Source: Prevotellaceae bacterium UBA2448
GTDB taxonomy: Bacteria; Bacteroidota; Bacteroidia; Bacteroidales; Bacteroidaceae
Length of the DNA: 64,000 nt
Reading direction: 5' to 3'
NCBI GenBank assembly: GCA_002342585.1
Contig: DDQG01000018.1
Location: forward strand, 62,001-126,000
Below the pieces are notes generated by a model. It worked only from the letters and a program-made list of their open reading frames with translations, made no database searches and was not told where the DNA came from. This document shows positions 51,286-60,313 of this stretch, piece after piece. Both the position numbers and the translations under genes were made by a program. Position 1 is the stretch's first letter; every line of letters starts with the position of its first letter.

Positions 51286-54264
51286 TCAAGGAATCAGAAT
51301 CTTCTTAGATGTGCCATCGCTCATCATGTAGATATTGACACCACGCTGAGGAGCAGGAATCCGAACTCCACTAAGGTTGTAGATACCTACTATTGTAGGT
51401 TCGACAACATCTGAAATAGCATCCTCTACTGGAGTTACGATAGAACCATCAATATACTTCTCTGCAAGTTCTAACAAATAATCAGCATAGGCTCTCACCT
51501 CATTACTGCTGTTTAACCCGTTGTCGTCACGATGAGTAAATTTGCTTTCAGCCTCAAATATAGCATATATAAATGCAACGTATGCATCAGGCGAAGCCTC
51601 TGACTCATGCGATGAGAGAATGTCATAAGCCTTAGCGATGTTATTGGCTAGAGAAATGTATGCAGGATCAAGAGCCGCAGTGGTATTGACACGGAACTGT
51701 TTGGTGACAACTGGGTCGTAGAAGTAACCAGTAAGTCCACCAACCTCTGTTTCTACAGTAAGCGGAACAAAATACTGTGTAGAAGCATCGTTGATGAGTT
51801 GAGCTTTCTTTGGAGCAGTAGTGCGTACAAACGTACCCTTGACAGCAGAGTCGACATTGTCCGTTGGAGCAGCAAGAACATCAACATAAGGAGTCTCGTC
51901 GTCAGTAAAGAACCATAGCATATTATTGATTTCTGACGAAGTCATTACGAGATAAGTCTGTCCAGCCTCAAGATTTACGACGTCAGTAGTAGTGAGAATT
52001 GAAGTACCAGAAGTCTTATGGCTGTCGATGCGACGTGCAATGGCACCATCGAGCAATTCTCCGTTGAACGGAGCAGTAAACAGTGACCACTTCCCTATTG
52101 CATCTGTGAACGCAGCTACAGCAAACTTAGCCTTGAAGTCAGCCTTGGGCTTGAAGTCGTAACCAAAAACAAGACGCAGATTTTGACAGATACCATCGGC
52201 ATTGATGATATTATCTTCTTTGTAGTTATCAGAACCTGCTACATATACAAGTGTATTAGGATTATTGAATGAATTACGATCGTAATTAGGAGTAAAGGCT
52301 TCTACCTGAGTCATGTCGAAACATGTTGCAGAAGAATAGTTAGACAGCTTCAACAAGAGTTCGAAAGCATTCTTGTCCCAGTGGCCTGAGAACGAAAGTA
52401 CGCCGTCTTCGAACGAACTTACAGCAAAGTCACTTTCTCCAGTTATAGTAAAATATGTACGCGCAGGATTTGCTTTCGACACATCGATTATATCCACAGT
52501 AGCATTATTACTCCATTCTGTAGCCACTTCTGCATAATAACGCTTTCCATTCACGAGAGGACACGACATTGTGTTGGCAACAGTGAAATAGAGGTCAGAA
52601 GAGGCATTTGCAGGTATAAGAATGTTTGACAGGGAGTTGTGACCATTTTCAACCCACTCTTCTTTGTCTTCGTCATAGACATAAATATTTATCCTACCTG
52701 TACCCTCGTAAGCCATATCATCTTCATTATTCATACGAACAGTGAGAGAGGCCTTTTTGCTGTAGAACTTATTGTACTCTATTCCTTCTATCGTCTCTGT
52801 TTCACCAGAAGCAGCAGATATGATAGATGACAAAGAAAGATTAGCTGTAACAGTCTCTGGAGTGACAGCTATCTGGTCGAGAACAGTCAAATCAGCATCG
52901 GTAGCCGTAATGTACCAAGTCTTAGTGCTGGTTGGTTTGCAAGTAAGGCTTATAGTACCTGTAGAACCCGAAGGAATAATGGTTTCAAGGTCGGATGACT
53001 TTGCATTTCTCAGCAAAGAAGGTTTTGCACTGCTAGTTGACGCAAAGAGATATACACCCTGAAGAGGAAGTGTCGAGTTGTTTTCTATCGTAATGTCAAA
53101 CGTATTGGTACGTTGTGCATATACCGTCTCAGGTTGGCTTATTTCCGCAGTACGATTCCAAGTCTTTGGATATGCTTCGAACAAAGCAGACTGGTAAGCA
53201 TTAAAGCCATTCATACCTTTTTCTGTATCTACAGTATAATAGCCATCAGCCTGACCGCCCCATCCGAAATTAAAGTAGAAGAGGTCGCCTGTCTTCTGAT
53301 AGCCATGAACCACAACGGCATGTCCGCCCTGGCTCTCACTCTGACCTGTGTACATGACAGGACGCCCTGCAATCAACTCATCGTAGAGCATCTGAACCCA
53401 AGTCTCCTGAGAATAAGAGTTGCGATATTTTACCGTTCCGCCCTTCATACCGAAGAAGCCACTGAAAGTAGCAGGGATTTTTTCTATATTTCCAGAGGTA
53501 CTTGAACCATATGTAAGCCAAGTGGCAGCACCTGTAGCAAATACAAATTCAGCAACGGCATTCTTTACTGTAGCAGATTCAGAACCACTGTAGCTGTCTT
53601 TCATCAAGTCCCAACGGAGAGGCGTTCCTTTTTCTATCGACTCTGTAACAGGAGCTTCTCCATAAGAATAAGTAGGGGTAGTACTCTGAAGAGTAGATGG
53701 AAGATCTTTTCGCCAATAATACAAAATCTGGCTAGCGGCAGTTGCTACACATCCTGTTACTGCACGACTGGAAGTACCTGTCCGGATTGGACAACGATCG
53801 TTATATGGACTACTCTGGTGCCAATGACTTTTCATTATGGGCTTGATACTGGAACGGTCGGCACTAGTAGTGAGCAAAGGACGTGGAGTATTAGTACCGT
53901 TTGCTTGTGCCTGAGCTACAGATTCTGCCCACGAGTCAAGCATAGCCTGAAGAGCCGGAGGAATATTATCTGCATCGAAATCACCACTCTCTGTATATCC
54001 AAGGATGGTTGGGAGGCAGTCGTCGCCAGCAACAATCACGTAACCCTGTCCTTCTCCCCTACTATAAATATAATAAGGTGCAGAACCAGACGCGGGGCCA
54101 AAAGCTTTTACACGATTCTCTTTGGAGTTACTTACTAAAGTAAAATACTCCGTCGATGGAAGGAAGTCTGCAGCAATCTGCTCAGCCTTCTCTGGATCGA
54201 TAGGATTTGCAATGGCATTTAAACTCAATAACACCAAAGCAATTAACGATGTAGACTTTTTCAT
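51286..54264 (-). CDS. C10 family (streptopain-like) cysteine protease, secreted
   Basis: A 992-residue protein starting at ATG 54264 (MKKSTSLIALVLLSLNAIA, signal peptide). A Spi-type pro/inhibitor domain (~20-110) precedes the C10 peptidase domain (~135-385). Catalytic Cys172 is in VTGCVATAASQ and His315 in SQGGHAVVVHGY, and the C-terminal FNFGWGGQADGYY is typical. About 550 beta-rich residues follow (repeated adhesion-like domains), then a helix and a tail (TIVGIYNLSGVRIPAPQRGV and KKILIP) like Prevotella type IX sorting signals. SpeB and interpain relatives degrade host proteins. The frame extends to 54309 but the first 15 codons lack signal-peptide character. Confidence 0.88.
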   Translation of the reverse strand: MKKSTSLIALVLLSLNAIANPIDPEKAEQIAADFLPSTEYFTLVSNSKENRVKAFGPASGSAPYYIYSRGEGQGYVIVAGDDCLPTILGYTESGDFDADNIPPALQAMLDSWAESVAQAQANGTNTPRPLLTTSADRSSIKPIMKSHWHQSSPYNDRCPIRTGTSSRAVTGCVATAASQILYYWRKDLPSTLQSTTPTYSYGEAPVTESIEKGTPLRWDLMKDSYSGSESATVKNAVAEFVFATGAATWLTYGSSTSGNIEKIPATFSGFFGMKGGTVKYRNSYSQETWVQMLYDELIAGRPVMYTGQSESQGGHAVVVHGYQKTGDLFYFNFGWGGQADGYYTVDTEKGMNGFNAYQSALFEAYPKTWNRTAEISQPETVYAQRTNTFDITIENNSTLPLQGVYLFASTSSAKPSLLRNAKSSDLETIIPSGSTGTISLTCKPTSTKTWYITATDADLTVLDQIAVTPETVTANLSLSSIISAASGETETIEGIEYNKFYSKKASLTVRMNNEDDMAYEGTGRINIYVYDEDKEEWVENGHNSLSNILIPANASSDLYFTVANTMSCPLVNGKRYYAEVATEWSNNATVDIIDVSKANPARTYFTITGESDFAVSSFEDGVLSFSGHWDKNAFELLLKLSNYSSATCFDMTQVEAFTPNYDRNSFNNPNTLVYVAGSDNYKEDNIINADGICQNLRLVFGYDFKPKADFKAKFAVAAFTDAIGKWSLFTAPFNGELLDGAIARRIDSHKTSGTSILTTTDVVNLEAGQTYLVMTSSEINNMLWFFTDDETPYVDVLAAPTDNVDSAVKGTFVRTTAPKKAQLINDASTQYFVPLTVETEVGGLTGYFYDPVVTKQFRVNTTAALDPAYISLANNIAKAYDILSSHESEASPDAYVAFIYAIFEAESKFTHRDDNGLNSSNEVRAYADYLLELAEKYIDGSIVTPVEDAISDVVEPTIVGIYNLSGVRIPAPQRGVNIYMMSDGTSKKILIP

Positions 54265-54295
54265 AGTACAGTAATAAAAACAATTATATTTATAC

Positions 54296-56098
54296 TTAAT
54301 TATCATCAAGTTTCAATACAGCAAGAAAAGCCTTCTGAGGCACAGACACATTACCAATCTGTTTCATACGTTTCTTACCTCGTTTCTGTTTCTCAAGCAG
54401 TTTTCGTTTACGGCTCACATCACCACCATAGCATTTTGCGAGCACATCCTTACGAACCTGTTTAACAGTTTCGCGTGCTACAATTTTTCCACCTATGGCA
54501 GCTTGAATGGCTATATCAAACTGCTGACGGGGCAAAAGTTCCTTGAGGCGTTCACACATACGACGTCCAAGTGTCACAGCATTATCCACATGAGTCAAAG
54601 TAGAAAGTGCATCGACAGATTCGCCATTGAGAAGGATATCAAGTTTCACGAGTTTTGACTGACGGAATCCAGCTGGGTGGTAGTCGAAGCTGGCATATCC
54701 GCGACTGACACTCTTCAGCTTGTCGTAAAAATCAATCACTATTTCACCCAGTGGCATAAGGAATTCAATCTCGACACGATTGCCAGCGATGAAATCCTGT
54801 TTTACGAGTTCAGCACGTTTGCCCAAGCACAAGGTCATTATCGGACCTATAAAATTAGCTGTGGTAATTACAGTTGCACGAATATAGGGTTCCTCGACAT
54901 GTTCAATTAGCGTAGGGTCGGGCATACCTGATGGGTTGTGAACTTCCTCTGCATTCCCATGTTTATCGTAAACCATATACGATACGTTAGGAACCGTAGT
55001 TATTACATCCATATTGAACTCACGATCGAGACGTTCTTGTACAATCTCCATATGGAGTAGCCCGAGGAATCCACAACGGAAACCAAATCCGAGAGCGGCA
55101 GATGATTCGTGTTGGAACGTAAGAGAAGCATCGTTTAGTTGAAGTTTCTCAAGACTGGTACGCAGGTTTTCATAATCCTCTGTTTCTATAGGATAGATAC
55201 CTGCAAATACCATTGGTTTTACTTCCTGGAACCCCTTAATTGCTTCAGTAGAAGGATTGGATAGCGATGTAATGGTATCGCCAACCTTTACCTCGACAGC
55301 ATTCTTAATACCAGTAACGATATATCCCACGTCACCAGTACGAAGTTCCTTCTTCGGCACCATATCCATCTTAAGCGTACCTATTTCTTCTGCAAGATAC
55401 TCTTTTTTAGTATTTATAAATCGTACCTTATCACCAGTACGCATCACACCATTGACAATCTTAAAATAGGCAATGATGCCACGATAAGAATTGAATACAG
55501 AATCGAAGATAAGAGCCTGAAGCGGTGCCTCCTCGTCGCCTACAGGATGCGGCACACGTTCTACAACAGCATTCAATATATCATCAACACCCTCGCCTGT
55601 CTTTCCTGAGGCATAAATAATTTCCTCTGGTTTACAACCTATAAGGTCAATAATTTCGTCAGCAACCTCCTCTGGCATAGCATTAGGCATATCAATCTTA
55701 TTTATGACAGGGATAATCTCCAAGTCATGATCTATTGCCATATAGAGATTACTGATGGTCTGCGCCTGCACGCCTTGAGTAGCATCAACAACGAGCAGTG
55801 CTCCTTCACAAGCAGCAATAGAGCGGCTCACTTCATAGGAGAAGTCTACGTGTCCTGGAGTGTCTATTAGGTTCAAGATATACTTGCCTCTATCCATTAC
55901 ATCACCATTGTAATCATATTCCATCTGAATGGCATGACTCTTTATGGTGATTCCACGCTCCTGCTCAAGATCCATATCATCGAGCATCTGACCTTGAGTA
56001 ATCTTAATGGTATTCGTTTTCTCAAGCAGACGGTCAGCCAGAGTAGATTTACCATGGTCGATATGAGCTATAATACAAAAGTTACGTATATTTTTCAT
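54296..56098 (-). CDS. lepA: Elongation factor 4 (LepA)
   Basis: A 600-residue translational GTPase. GTPase motifs: G1 AHIDHGKST (10-18), G2 around QERGITI, G3 DTPGHVD and G4 NKIDMP. The C-terminal LepA-specific domain ends [20 protein letters not shown], with the family's conserved KKRMK. It back-translocates or rescues stalled ribosomes. It is followed on the same strand by the C10 protease gene, 31 bp further on. Confidence 0.97.
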   Translation of the reverse strand: MKNIRNFCIIAHIDHGKSTLADRLLEKTNTIKITQGQMLDDMDLEQERGITIKSHAIQMEYDYNGDVMDRGKYILNLIDTPGHVDFSYEVSRSIAACEGALLVVDATQGVQAQTISNLYMAIDHDLEIIPVINKIDMPNAMPEEVADEIIDLIGCKPEEIIYASGKTGEGVDDILNAVVERVPHPVGDEEAPLQALIFDSVFNSYRGIIAYFKIVNGVMRTGDKVRFINTKKEYLAEEIGTLKMDMVPKKELRTGDVGYIVTGIKNAVEVKVGDTITSLSNPSTEAIKGFQEVKPMVFAGIYPIETEDYENLRTSLEKLQLNDASLTFQHESSAALGFGFRCGFLGLLHMEIVQERLDREFNMDVITTVPNVSYMVYDKHGNAEEVHNPSGMPDPTLIEHVEEPYIRATVITTANFIGPIMTLCLGKRAELVKQDFIAGNRVEIEFLMPLGEIVIDFYDKLKSVSRGYASFDYHPAGFRQSKLVKLDILLNGESVDALSTLTHVDNAVTLGRRMCERLKELLPRQQFDIAIQAAIGGKIVARETVKQVRKDVLAKCYGGDVSRKRKLLEKQKRGKKRMKQIGNVSVPQKAFLAVLKLDDN

Positions 56099-56106
56099 TC
56101 GTTATG

Positions 56107-57006
56107 TTATTTCGATATATTCTTAAAAGATGGAGGTATGGGTGTTTCAAACTTAAGGAATTCACCCGTGATAGGATGTTGAAATGCCAATTTATAAGCA
56201 TGAAGACATATACGTCCTATTGGATCGGTTTCGGCACCATACTTATAATCACCAGCAATGCTGTGATGCAGGTCTTGCATATGCACACGAATTTGATTTT
56301 TCCTACCTGTATCCAGTTTCATCTCCACAAGGCTATATTCCTTTCCGCGTTTTATAGTCCTATAATGTGTCGTAGCTTCTTTTCCACCATCATCAACTGG
56401 TGAAGAATGGGTAATAAACATTTTATTATCTGAAAGCCAACTCGTAACAGAACCCGCATCTTTTTCCATTATCCCTTCACATACTGCAATGTAACGACGG
56501 TCTGCAACAAGATCTTTCCAATTATCTGTAAACATCTTTTGCACATCTCGACGTTTGGCAAAGAGAAGAAGTCCGGAAGTTTCACGGTCAAGTCTATGAA
56601 CAGTATGAACTGAGAACGTGCGGTTCTGGCGCTTTACATATTCGTCCAGTATAGATTTTACAGTCTGAGTACGCTTACCCGGCTGAGTATTAGTGAGTAT
56701 ACCATTAGCCTTGTCGACTACAAACAGAAAAGCATCTTCATATACAATCCGCACCCACTGACTCTGAAGGTCGCGTTTATGTCCGTGATCACTTATCTGC
56801 ACAAGCATACCTGGTTTCAGCAAGGTGTTGAACTGTGTAGTTATCTGTGAATTCACATACACCATCTTTCTGGACAGCAGTTCCTTGGCACGAGTTCTAG
56901 ACACGCCCTCAATATGAGACATAAGGAATGCCAGCAACTCGCATTCCTCACTCACAGGATAATCCTTATATCTGTTTCTTGCTTTATTATCAAAATATTG
57001 GCTCAT
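56107..57006 (-). CDS. RluA-family pseudouridine synthase
   Basis: A 299-residue enzyme that converts uridine to pseudouridine in rRNA or tRNA. It has an N-terminal S4-like RNA-binding part (~20-80, GVSRTRAKELLSRKMVYVN) and the catalytic motif VHRLDRETSGLLLFAK with the catalytic Asp in HRLD. Later family motifs are TGRKNQIRVHM and RICLHAYKLAF. It lies 8 bp after the RlmD-type gene stop and 8 bp before lepA. The exact target uridine is unknown. Confidence 0.9.
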   Translation of the reverse strand: MSQYFDNKARNRYKDYPVSEECELLAFLMSHIEGVSRTRAKELLSRKMVYVNSQITTQFNTLLKPGMLVQISDHGHKRDLQSQWVRIVYEDAFLFVVDKANGILTNTQPGKRTQTVKSILDEYVKRQNRTFSVHTVHRLDRETSGLLLFAKRRDVQKMFTDNWKDLVADRRYIAVCEGIMEKDAGSVTSWLSDNKMFITHSSPVDDGGKEATTHYRTIKRGKEYSLVEMKLDTGRKNQIRVHMQDLHHSIAGDYKYGAETDPIGRICLHAYKLAFQHPITGEFLKFETPIPPSFKNISK

Positions 57007-57014
57007 ATCTGTAT

Positions 57015-58433
57015 CTATCTTTTTTTCAGCAATACTACATTCTCCACATGTTGAGTGTGAGGAAACATATCAACAGGTTGTACTGCAGCCACTTTGTATT
57101 CTGCATCCAAAGCCTGCAAGTCGCGTGCCTGCGTGGCAGGATTACAACTGACATATACAATTCTTTCTGGAGCTGCCATAAGCATTACATCTATCACACT
57201 CTGGTGCATTCCTGCACGAGGTGGGTCAGTAATGATTACATCGGGGCGTCCGTGTTCACTAATGAAATCGCTATTCAAAACATCCTTCATATCACCGGCA
57301 TAAAACAAAGTGTTGCTAATGCCATTAATTTCAGAATTTACTTTGGCATCTTCGATTGCCTCTGGAACATATTCAATTCCTATAACCTGCCGAGCCTGTT
57401 TCGCTACAAAATTTGCAATAGTTCCAGTACCAGTATAAAGATCGTAAACCAATTCCTTACCAGTAAGAGCAGCAAAACTACGAGCTATACTATACAATTC
57501 GTATGCCTGTTCTGTATTTGTCTGATAGAAAGACTTAGGACCTACCTTAAATTTCAAATCCTCCATCGTCTCATATATATAGTCCGTTCCCTTATAACAA
57601 TGCACTTTTTGATCGGCAAAGGTATCATTAGCTTTATGATTATCAACGTAAAGCAAAGAAGTAACCTCAGGGAAAGTTATTGAAAGGTGTTCCAGAAACT
57701 GCATTGCCTGTTCACGTTCCTGTTCCGTTTCTATTCTGAACTGTATAAGAAGCATGAATTCGCCAGTATTACTATTGCGCATCATCATACTGCGAAGTAA
57801 ACCACGATTTTCGCGCAAATCATAAAATACCAAGCCCTTCTCAAGAGCATATCTTCTGATTTCGTTTCGAATACGATTCTGAAGATTATCCATCAGTCCA
57901 CAATCCTCAATATCCAGAATTTTATCATAAGCACCAGTGATATGAAATCCAACTGCATCCTTTACATCATAGTTGACATCCTGACGCACTTCCTCTTCGG
58001 TAAGCCAACGCTTATTTGAGAATCCGAATTCTAATTTATTCCTATATTCTTTTGTTTTCCTACTTCCCAGAATTGGCATAAACTCAGGGAGTTCAATCTT
58101 GCCAATGCGAGTCAGATTATCATATACCTGCTGCTGCTTAGCACGCAGTTGTTCTTCATATTTCAAGCATTGCCATTTACAACCACCACACACACCAAAG
58201 TGATGACAAAACGGAGTAGCACGCAAGTCGGAATACTTATGAATCTTAACACAAACAGCCTCCATATAGTTCGACTTCTTCTTCTTCACCTGTAAATCAA
58301 CAACGTCGCCAGGTACCACATAGGGTACAAATACTACTCCATCGTCAAGACGAGCAATAGATTTTCCTTCTGCAGCAACTGCAGTAATCTCCACCTTCTC
58401 AATTAGTGGTAACTGTTTCTTATTTTTTGTCAA
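57015..58433 (-). CDS. rlmD: 23S rRNA (uracil-5)-methyltransferase, RlmD/RumA type
   Basis: A 472-residue SAM-dependent RNA methyltransferase. An N-terminal TRAM domain (~10-60) is followed by iron-sulphur cysteines (CHHFGVCGGCKWQCLKYEEQ), the SAM-binding region VYDLYTGTGTIANFVAK, the motif TDPPRAGMHQSV and the catalytic cysteine in VSCNPATQARDL. It methylates carbon 5 of a uracil in 23S rRNA or tRNA. Bacteroidetes often have several paralogues, so the exact site is not certain. Confidence 0.9.
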   Translation of the reverse strand: MTKNKKQLPLIEKVEITAVAAEGKSIARLDDGVVFVPYVVPGDVVDLQVKKKKSNYMEAVCVKIHKYSDLRATPFCHHFGVCGGCKWQCLKYEEQLRAKQQQVYDNLTRIGKIELPEFMPILGSRKTKEYRNKLEFGFSNKRWLTEEEVRQDVNYDVKDAVGFHITGAYDKILDIEDCGLMDNLQNRIRNEIRRYALEKGLVFYDLRENRGLLRSMMMRNSNTGEFMLLIQFRIETEQEREQAMQFLEHLSITFPEVTSLLYVDNHKANDTFADQKVHCYKGTDYIYETMEDLKFKVGPKSFYQTNTEQAYELYSIARSFAALTGKELVYDLYTGTGTIANFVAKQARQVIGIEYVPEAIEDAKVNSEINGISNTLFYAGDMKDVLNSDFISEHGRPDVIITDPPRAGMHQSVIDVMLMAAPERIVYVSCNPATQARDLQALDAEYKVAAVQPVDMFPHTQHVENVVLLKKR

Positions 58434-58454
58434 AGCTATTACTTTTATGATTTA

Positions 58455-59105
58455 TTACTTAATATTTATTTCCTCTAACTCAGCATCCTCCTTATCACAT
58501 TCTTTTTTACGAAGCATATAAGGTAATATGGATGGTGACAAAATTGCAGATAAGATATAGGAAACAACAAAAGTCACAATAAAGAATGTAACACCGAGTC
58601 CATCTGGAAGGTTCACAACATCACCCATATTAACAGACCGGTCTACTGTCCATTGTATTACTATTATAGCTATTACGGGAAGACAAACAACAATCAAAAG
58701 CGCTGAGTATACACATAAGCAACAAATTGACAACGAGAATATTTGATAAAAATGCTTAAAGCAATACTTTAATCTTTTAGCAAACACTATAGGATTGAAC
58801 CCATTAGTTATTTTCTTTAAAGACAAACGGTACAGACTTTTCGTTTTCTGTGCATCTACAGCAAGTCCTTTTTCCTTTACTCTCCACATACTGATTACAA
58901 TTCCTTGCACAAACATAAAAGCAACAATTGCCAACACAAAACTGAACAGGGCACCAAAAAAGAAAGACGCCCAAAGTGCATGAACGGCTACGGTTAAAAA
59001 AAGTGCAAATAACAATGCAGGAAGCAATGACACGCGAAGAAAAAAGAGGAAATTTGCGGTCACAAAACTTATACTTCTAGACAGACAAGTGATATTTTTT
59101 CTCAT
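58455..59105 (-). CDS. Predicted inner-membrane protein of unknown function
   Basis: A 216-residue hydrophobic protein with about five or six membrane-spanning stretches (for example LPALLFALFLTVAVHALWAS, VLAIVAFMFVQGIVISMW, SICCLCVYSALLIVVCLPV, FFIVTFVVSYILSAIL). The C-terminus is acidic (DKEDAELEEINIK). It has a basic loop MWRVKEKGLAVDAQKTKSL between helices. No family is recognised. It precedes the RlmD-type gene on the same strand and is divergent from the oxidoreductase gene. Confidence 0.7.
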   Translation of the reverse strand: MRKNITCLSRSISFVTANFLFFLRVSLLPALLFALFLTVAVHALWASFFFGALFSFVLAIVAFMFVQGIVISMWRVKEKGLAVDAQKTKSLYRLSLKKITNGFNPIVFAKRLKYCFKHFYQIFSLSICCLCVYSALLIVVCLPVIAIIVIQWTVDRSVNMGDVVNLPDGLGVTFFIVTFVVSYILSAILSPSILPYMLRKKECDKEDAELEEINIK

Positions 59106-59154
59106 TTTTTTATCATTTTACTCCAAAACATCTGCAAATTTATAGCTTTTTCAT

Positions 59155-59162
59155 TAGATTTG
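59155..59162 (+). promoter_or_regulatory. -7 box of the oxidoreductase gene
   Basis: TAGATTTG, 18 bases before the ATG at 59181. The longer reading frame would start with the TTG inside this box, which argues against it. Confidence 0.6.
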
Positions 59163-59180
59163 CAACCAAGAAAACTAAAA

Positions 59181-60173
59181 ATGACAACAAAGCAAATAAA
59201 ATGGGGCTTCATCGGTTGCGGAGAAGTAACCGAGAAGAAGAGTGGACCAGCCTTCAGCAAGATTGCAGGTTCATCGATAGTAGCAGTTATGAGTCGCAAC
59301 TTAGAGAAAGCAAAATCATATGCTTTACGCAACAATATACCACGTTACTACAATGATGCGCAAGCACTTATTGATGACAAGGAAGTAAACGCAATATACA
59401 TAGCGACCCCACCATCGTCACATGCCACTTATGCTATAATGGCAATGAGGGCGGGCAAACCTTGCTATGTAGAAAAACCTCTTGCCAAGAGCTACGAAGA
59501 ATGTATTCGAGTAAACAGGATATCAAAACTCACAGGAGTACCATGCTATGTGGCCTATTACCGTCGTTACCTACCCTATTTCAACAAAGTAAAAGAGTTG
59601 GTAGAATCAAACGAAATCGGAAAGTTGCTTAGCGTACAAGTGCAGTTCCATGTACCTCCTCGTGAACTCGATGCAAAAAGTGGCACAGATATGCCTTGGC
59701 GTCTACAACCCGAAGTTGCAGGAGGAGGAGGTTATTTCTACGACCTCGCAAGTCATCAGCTTGATTTACTTCAATATATGTTTGGAGTTATTTTAGAAGC
59801 CGAAGGCTATAGTCAAAACATGGGAGGACTATACAAGGTAGAAGACACCTTTAATGCATGTTTTCGTTTTGACAGTGGACTTACTGGTTCTGCGTCCTGG
59901 TGTTTCGTTGCATACGAATCCGCAAGAAAAGACAGAATTTTGCTCGTAGGCGACAAAGGCACCATAACATTCTCGGTATTCGATTATAAACCAATAAAAT
60001 TATACACTCAACGCGGAATAGAAGAATTTGACATTCCCAATCCACAACATGTCCAGCTACCACTTATTGAACAAATAGTTCACACTCTGCAAGGCGTAGG
60101 TACTTGTGATTGTGACAGCTTTAGCGCAACTCCGACAAACTGGGTAATGGATAAGATTTTAGGAAAATTCTAA
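59181..60173 (+). CDS. Gfo/Idh/MocA family oxidoreductase
   Basis: A 330-residue NAD(P)-dependent dehydrogenase. The Rossmann motif is WGFIGCGEVTEKKSGPAF, the EKP motif is YVEKPLAKSYEEC, and the C-terminal domain has GGGYFYDLASHQLDLLQYMF with the catalytic-site His. Members act on sugars, sugar acids or glycosides. It has no signal peptide. Being close to the GH28 gene it might handle a pectin-derived sugar, but this is inference. Confidence 0.88.
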   Translation: MTTKQIKWGFIGCGEVTEKKSGPAFSKIAGSSIVAVMSRNLEKAKSYALRNNIPRYYNDAQALIDDKEVNAIYIATPPSSHATYAIMAMRAGKPCYVEKPLAKSYEECIRVNRISKLTGVPCYVAYYRRYLPYFNKVKELVESNEIGKLLSVQVQFHVPPRELDAKSGTDMPWRLQPEVAGGGGYFYDLASHQLDLLQYMFGVILEAEGYSQNMGGLYKVEDTFNACFRFDSGLTGSASWCFVAYESARKDRILLVGDKGTITFSVFDYKPIKLYTQRGIEEFDIPNPQHVQLPLIEQIVHTLQGVGTCDCDSFSATPTNWVMDKILGKF

Positions 60174-60246
60174 TAAACAGGTCAAAATCACACGATGCAA
60201 CATTGACATTATTTATACAACAAATAAACTTTTACACGTTTTTGTT

Positions 60247-60277
60247 TTGTACTTGCACCTTTTTTGCCATATCTTTG
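60247..60277 (+). promoter_or_regulatory. Promoter of the secreted metalloprotease gene
   Basis: TTTTG ending at 60249, a 20-bp spacer, and -7 box TATCTTTG at 60270-60277. The start codon is at 60314. Confidence 0.7.
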
Positions 60278-60313
60278 TAAATTGTAAAGAAGAAACAACA
60301 AAAACATTGCGCC

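Noticed and set aside
59160..59180. TTG start for the oxidoreductase
   Set aside because: The TTG lies inside a TAnnTTTG box; ATG 59181 matches the family's N-terminus.
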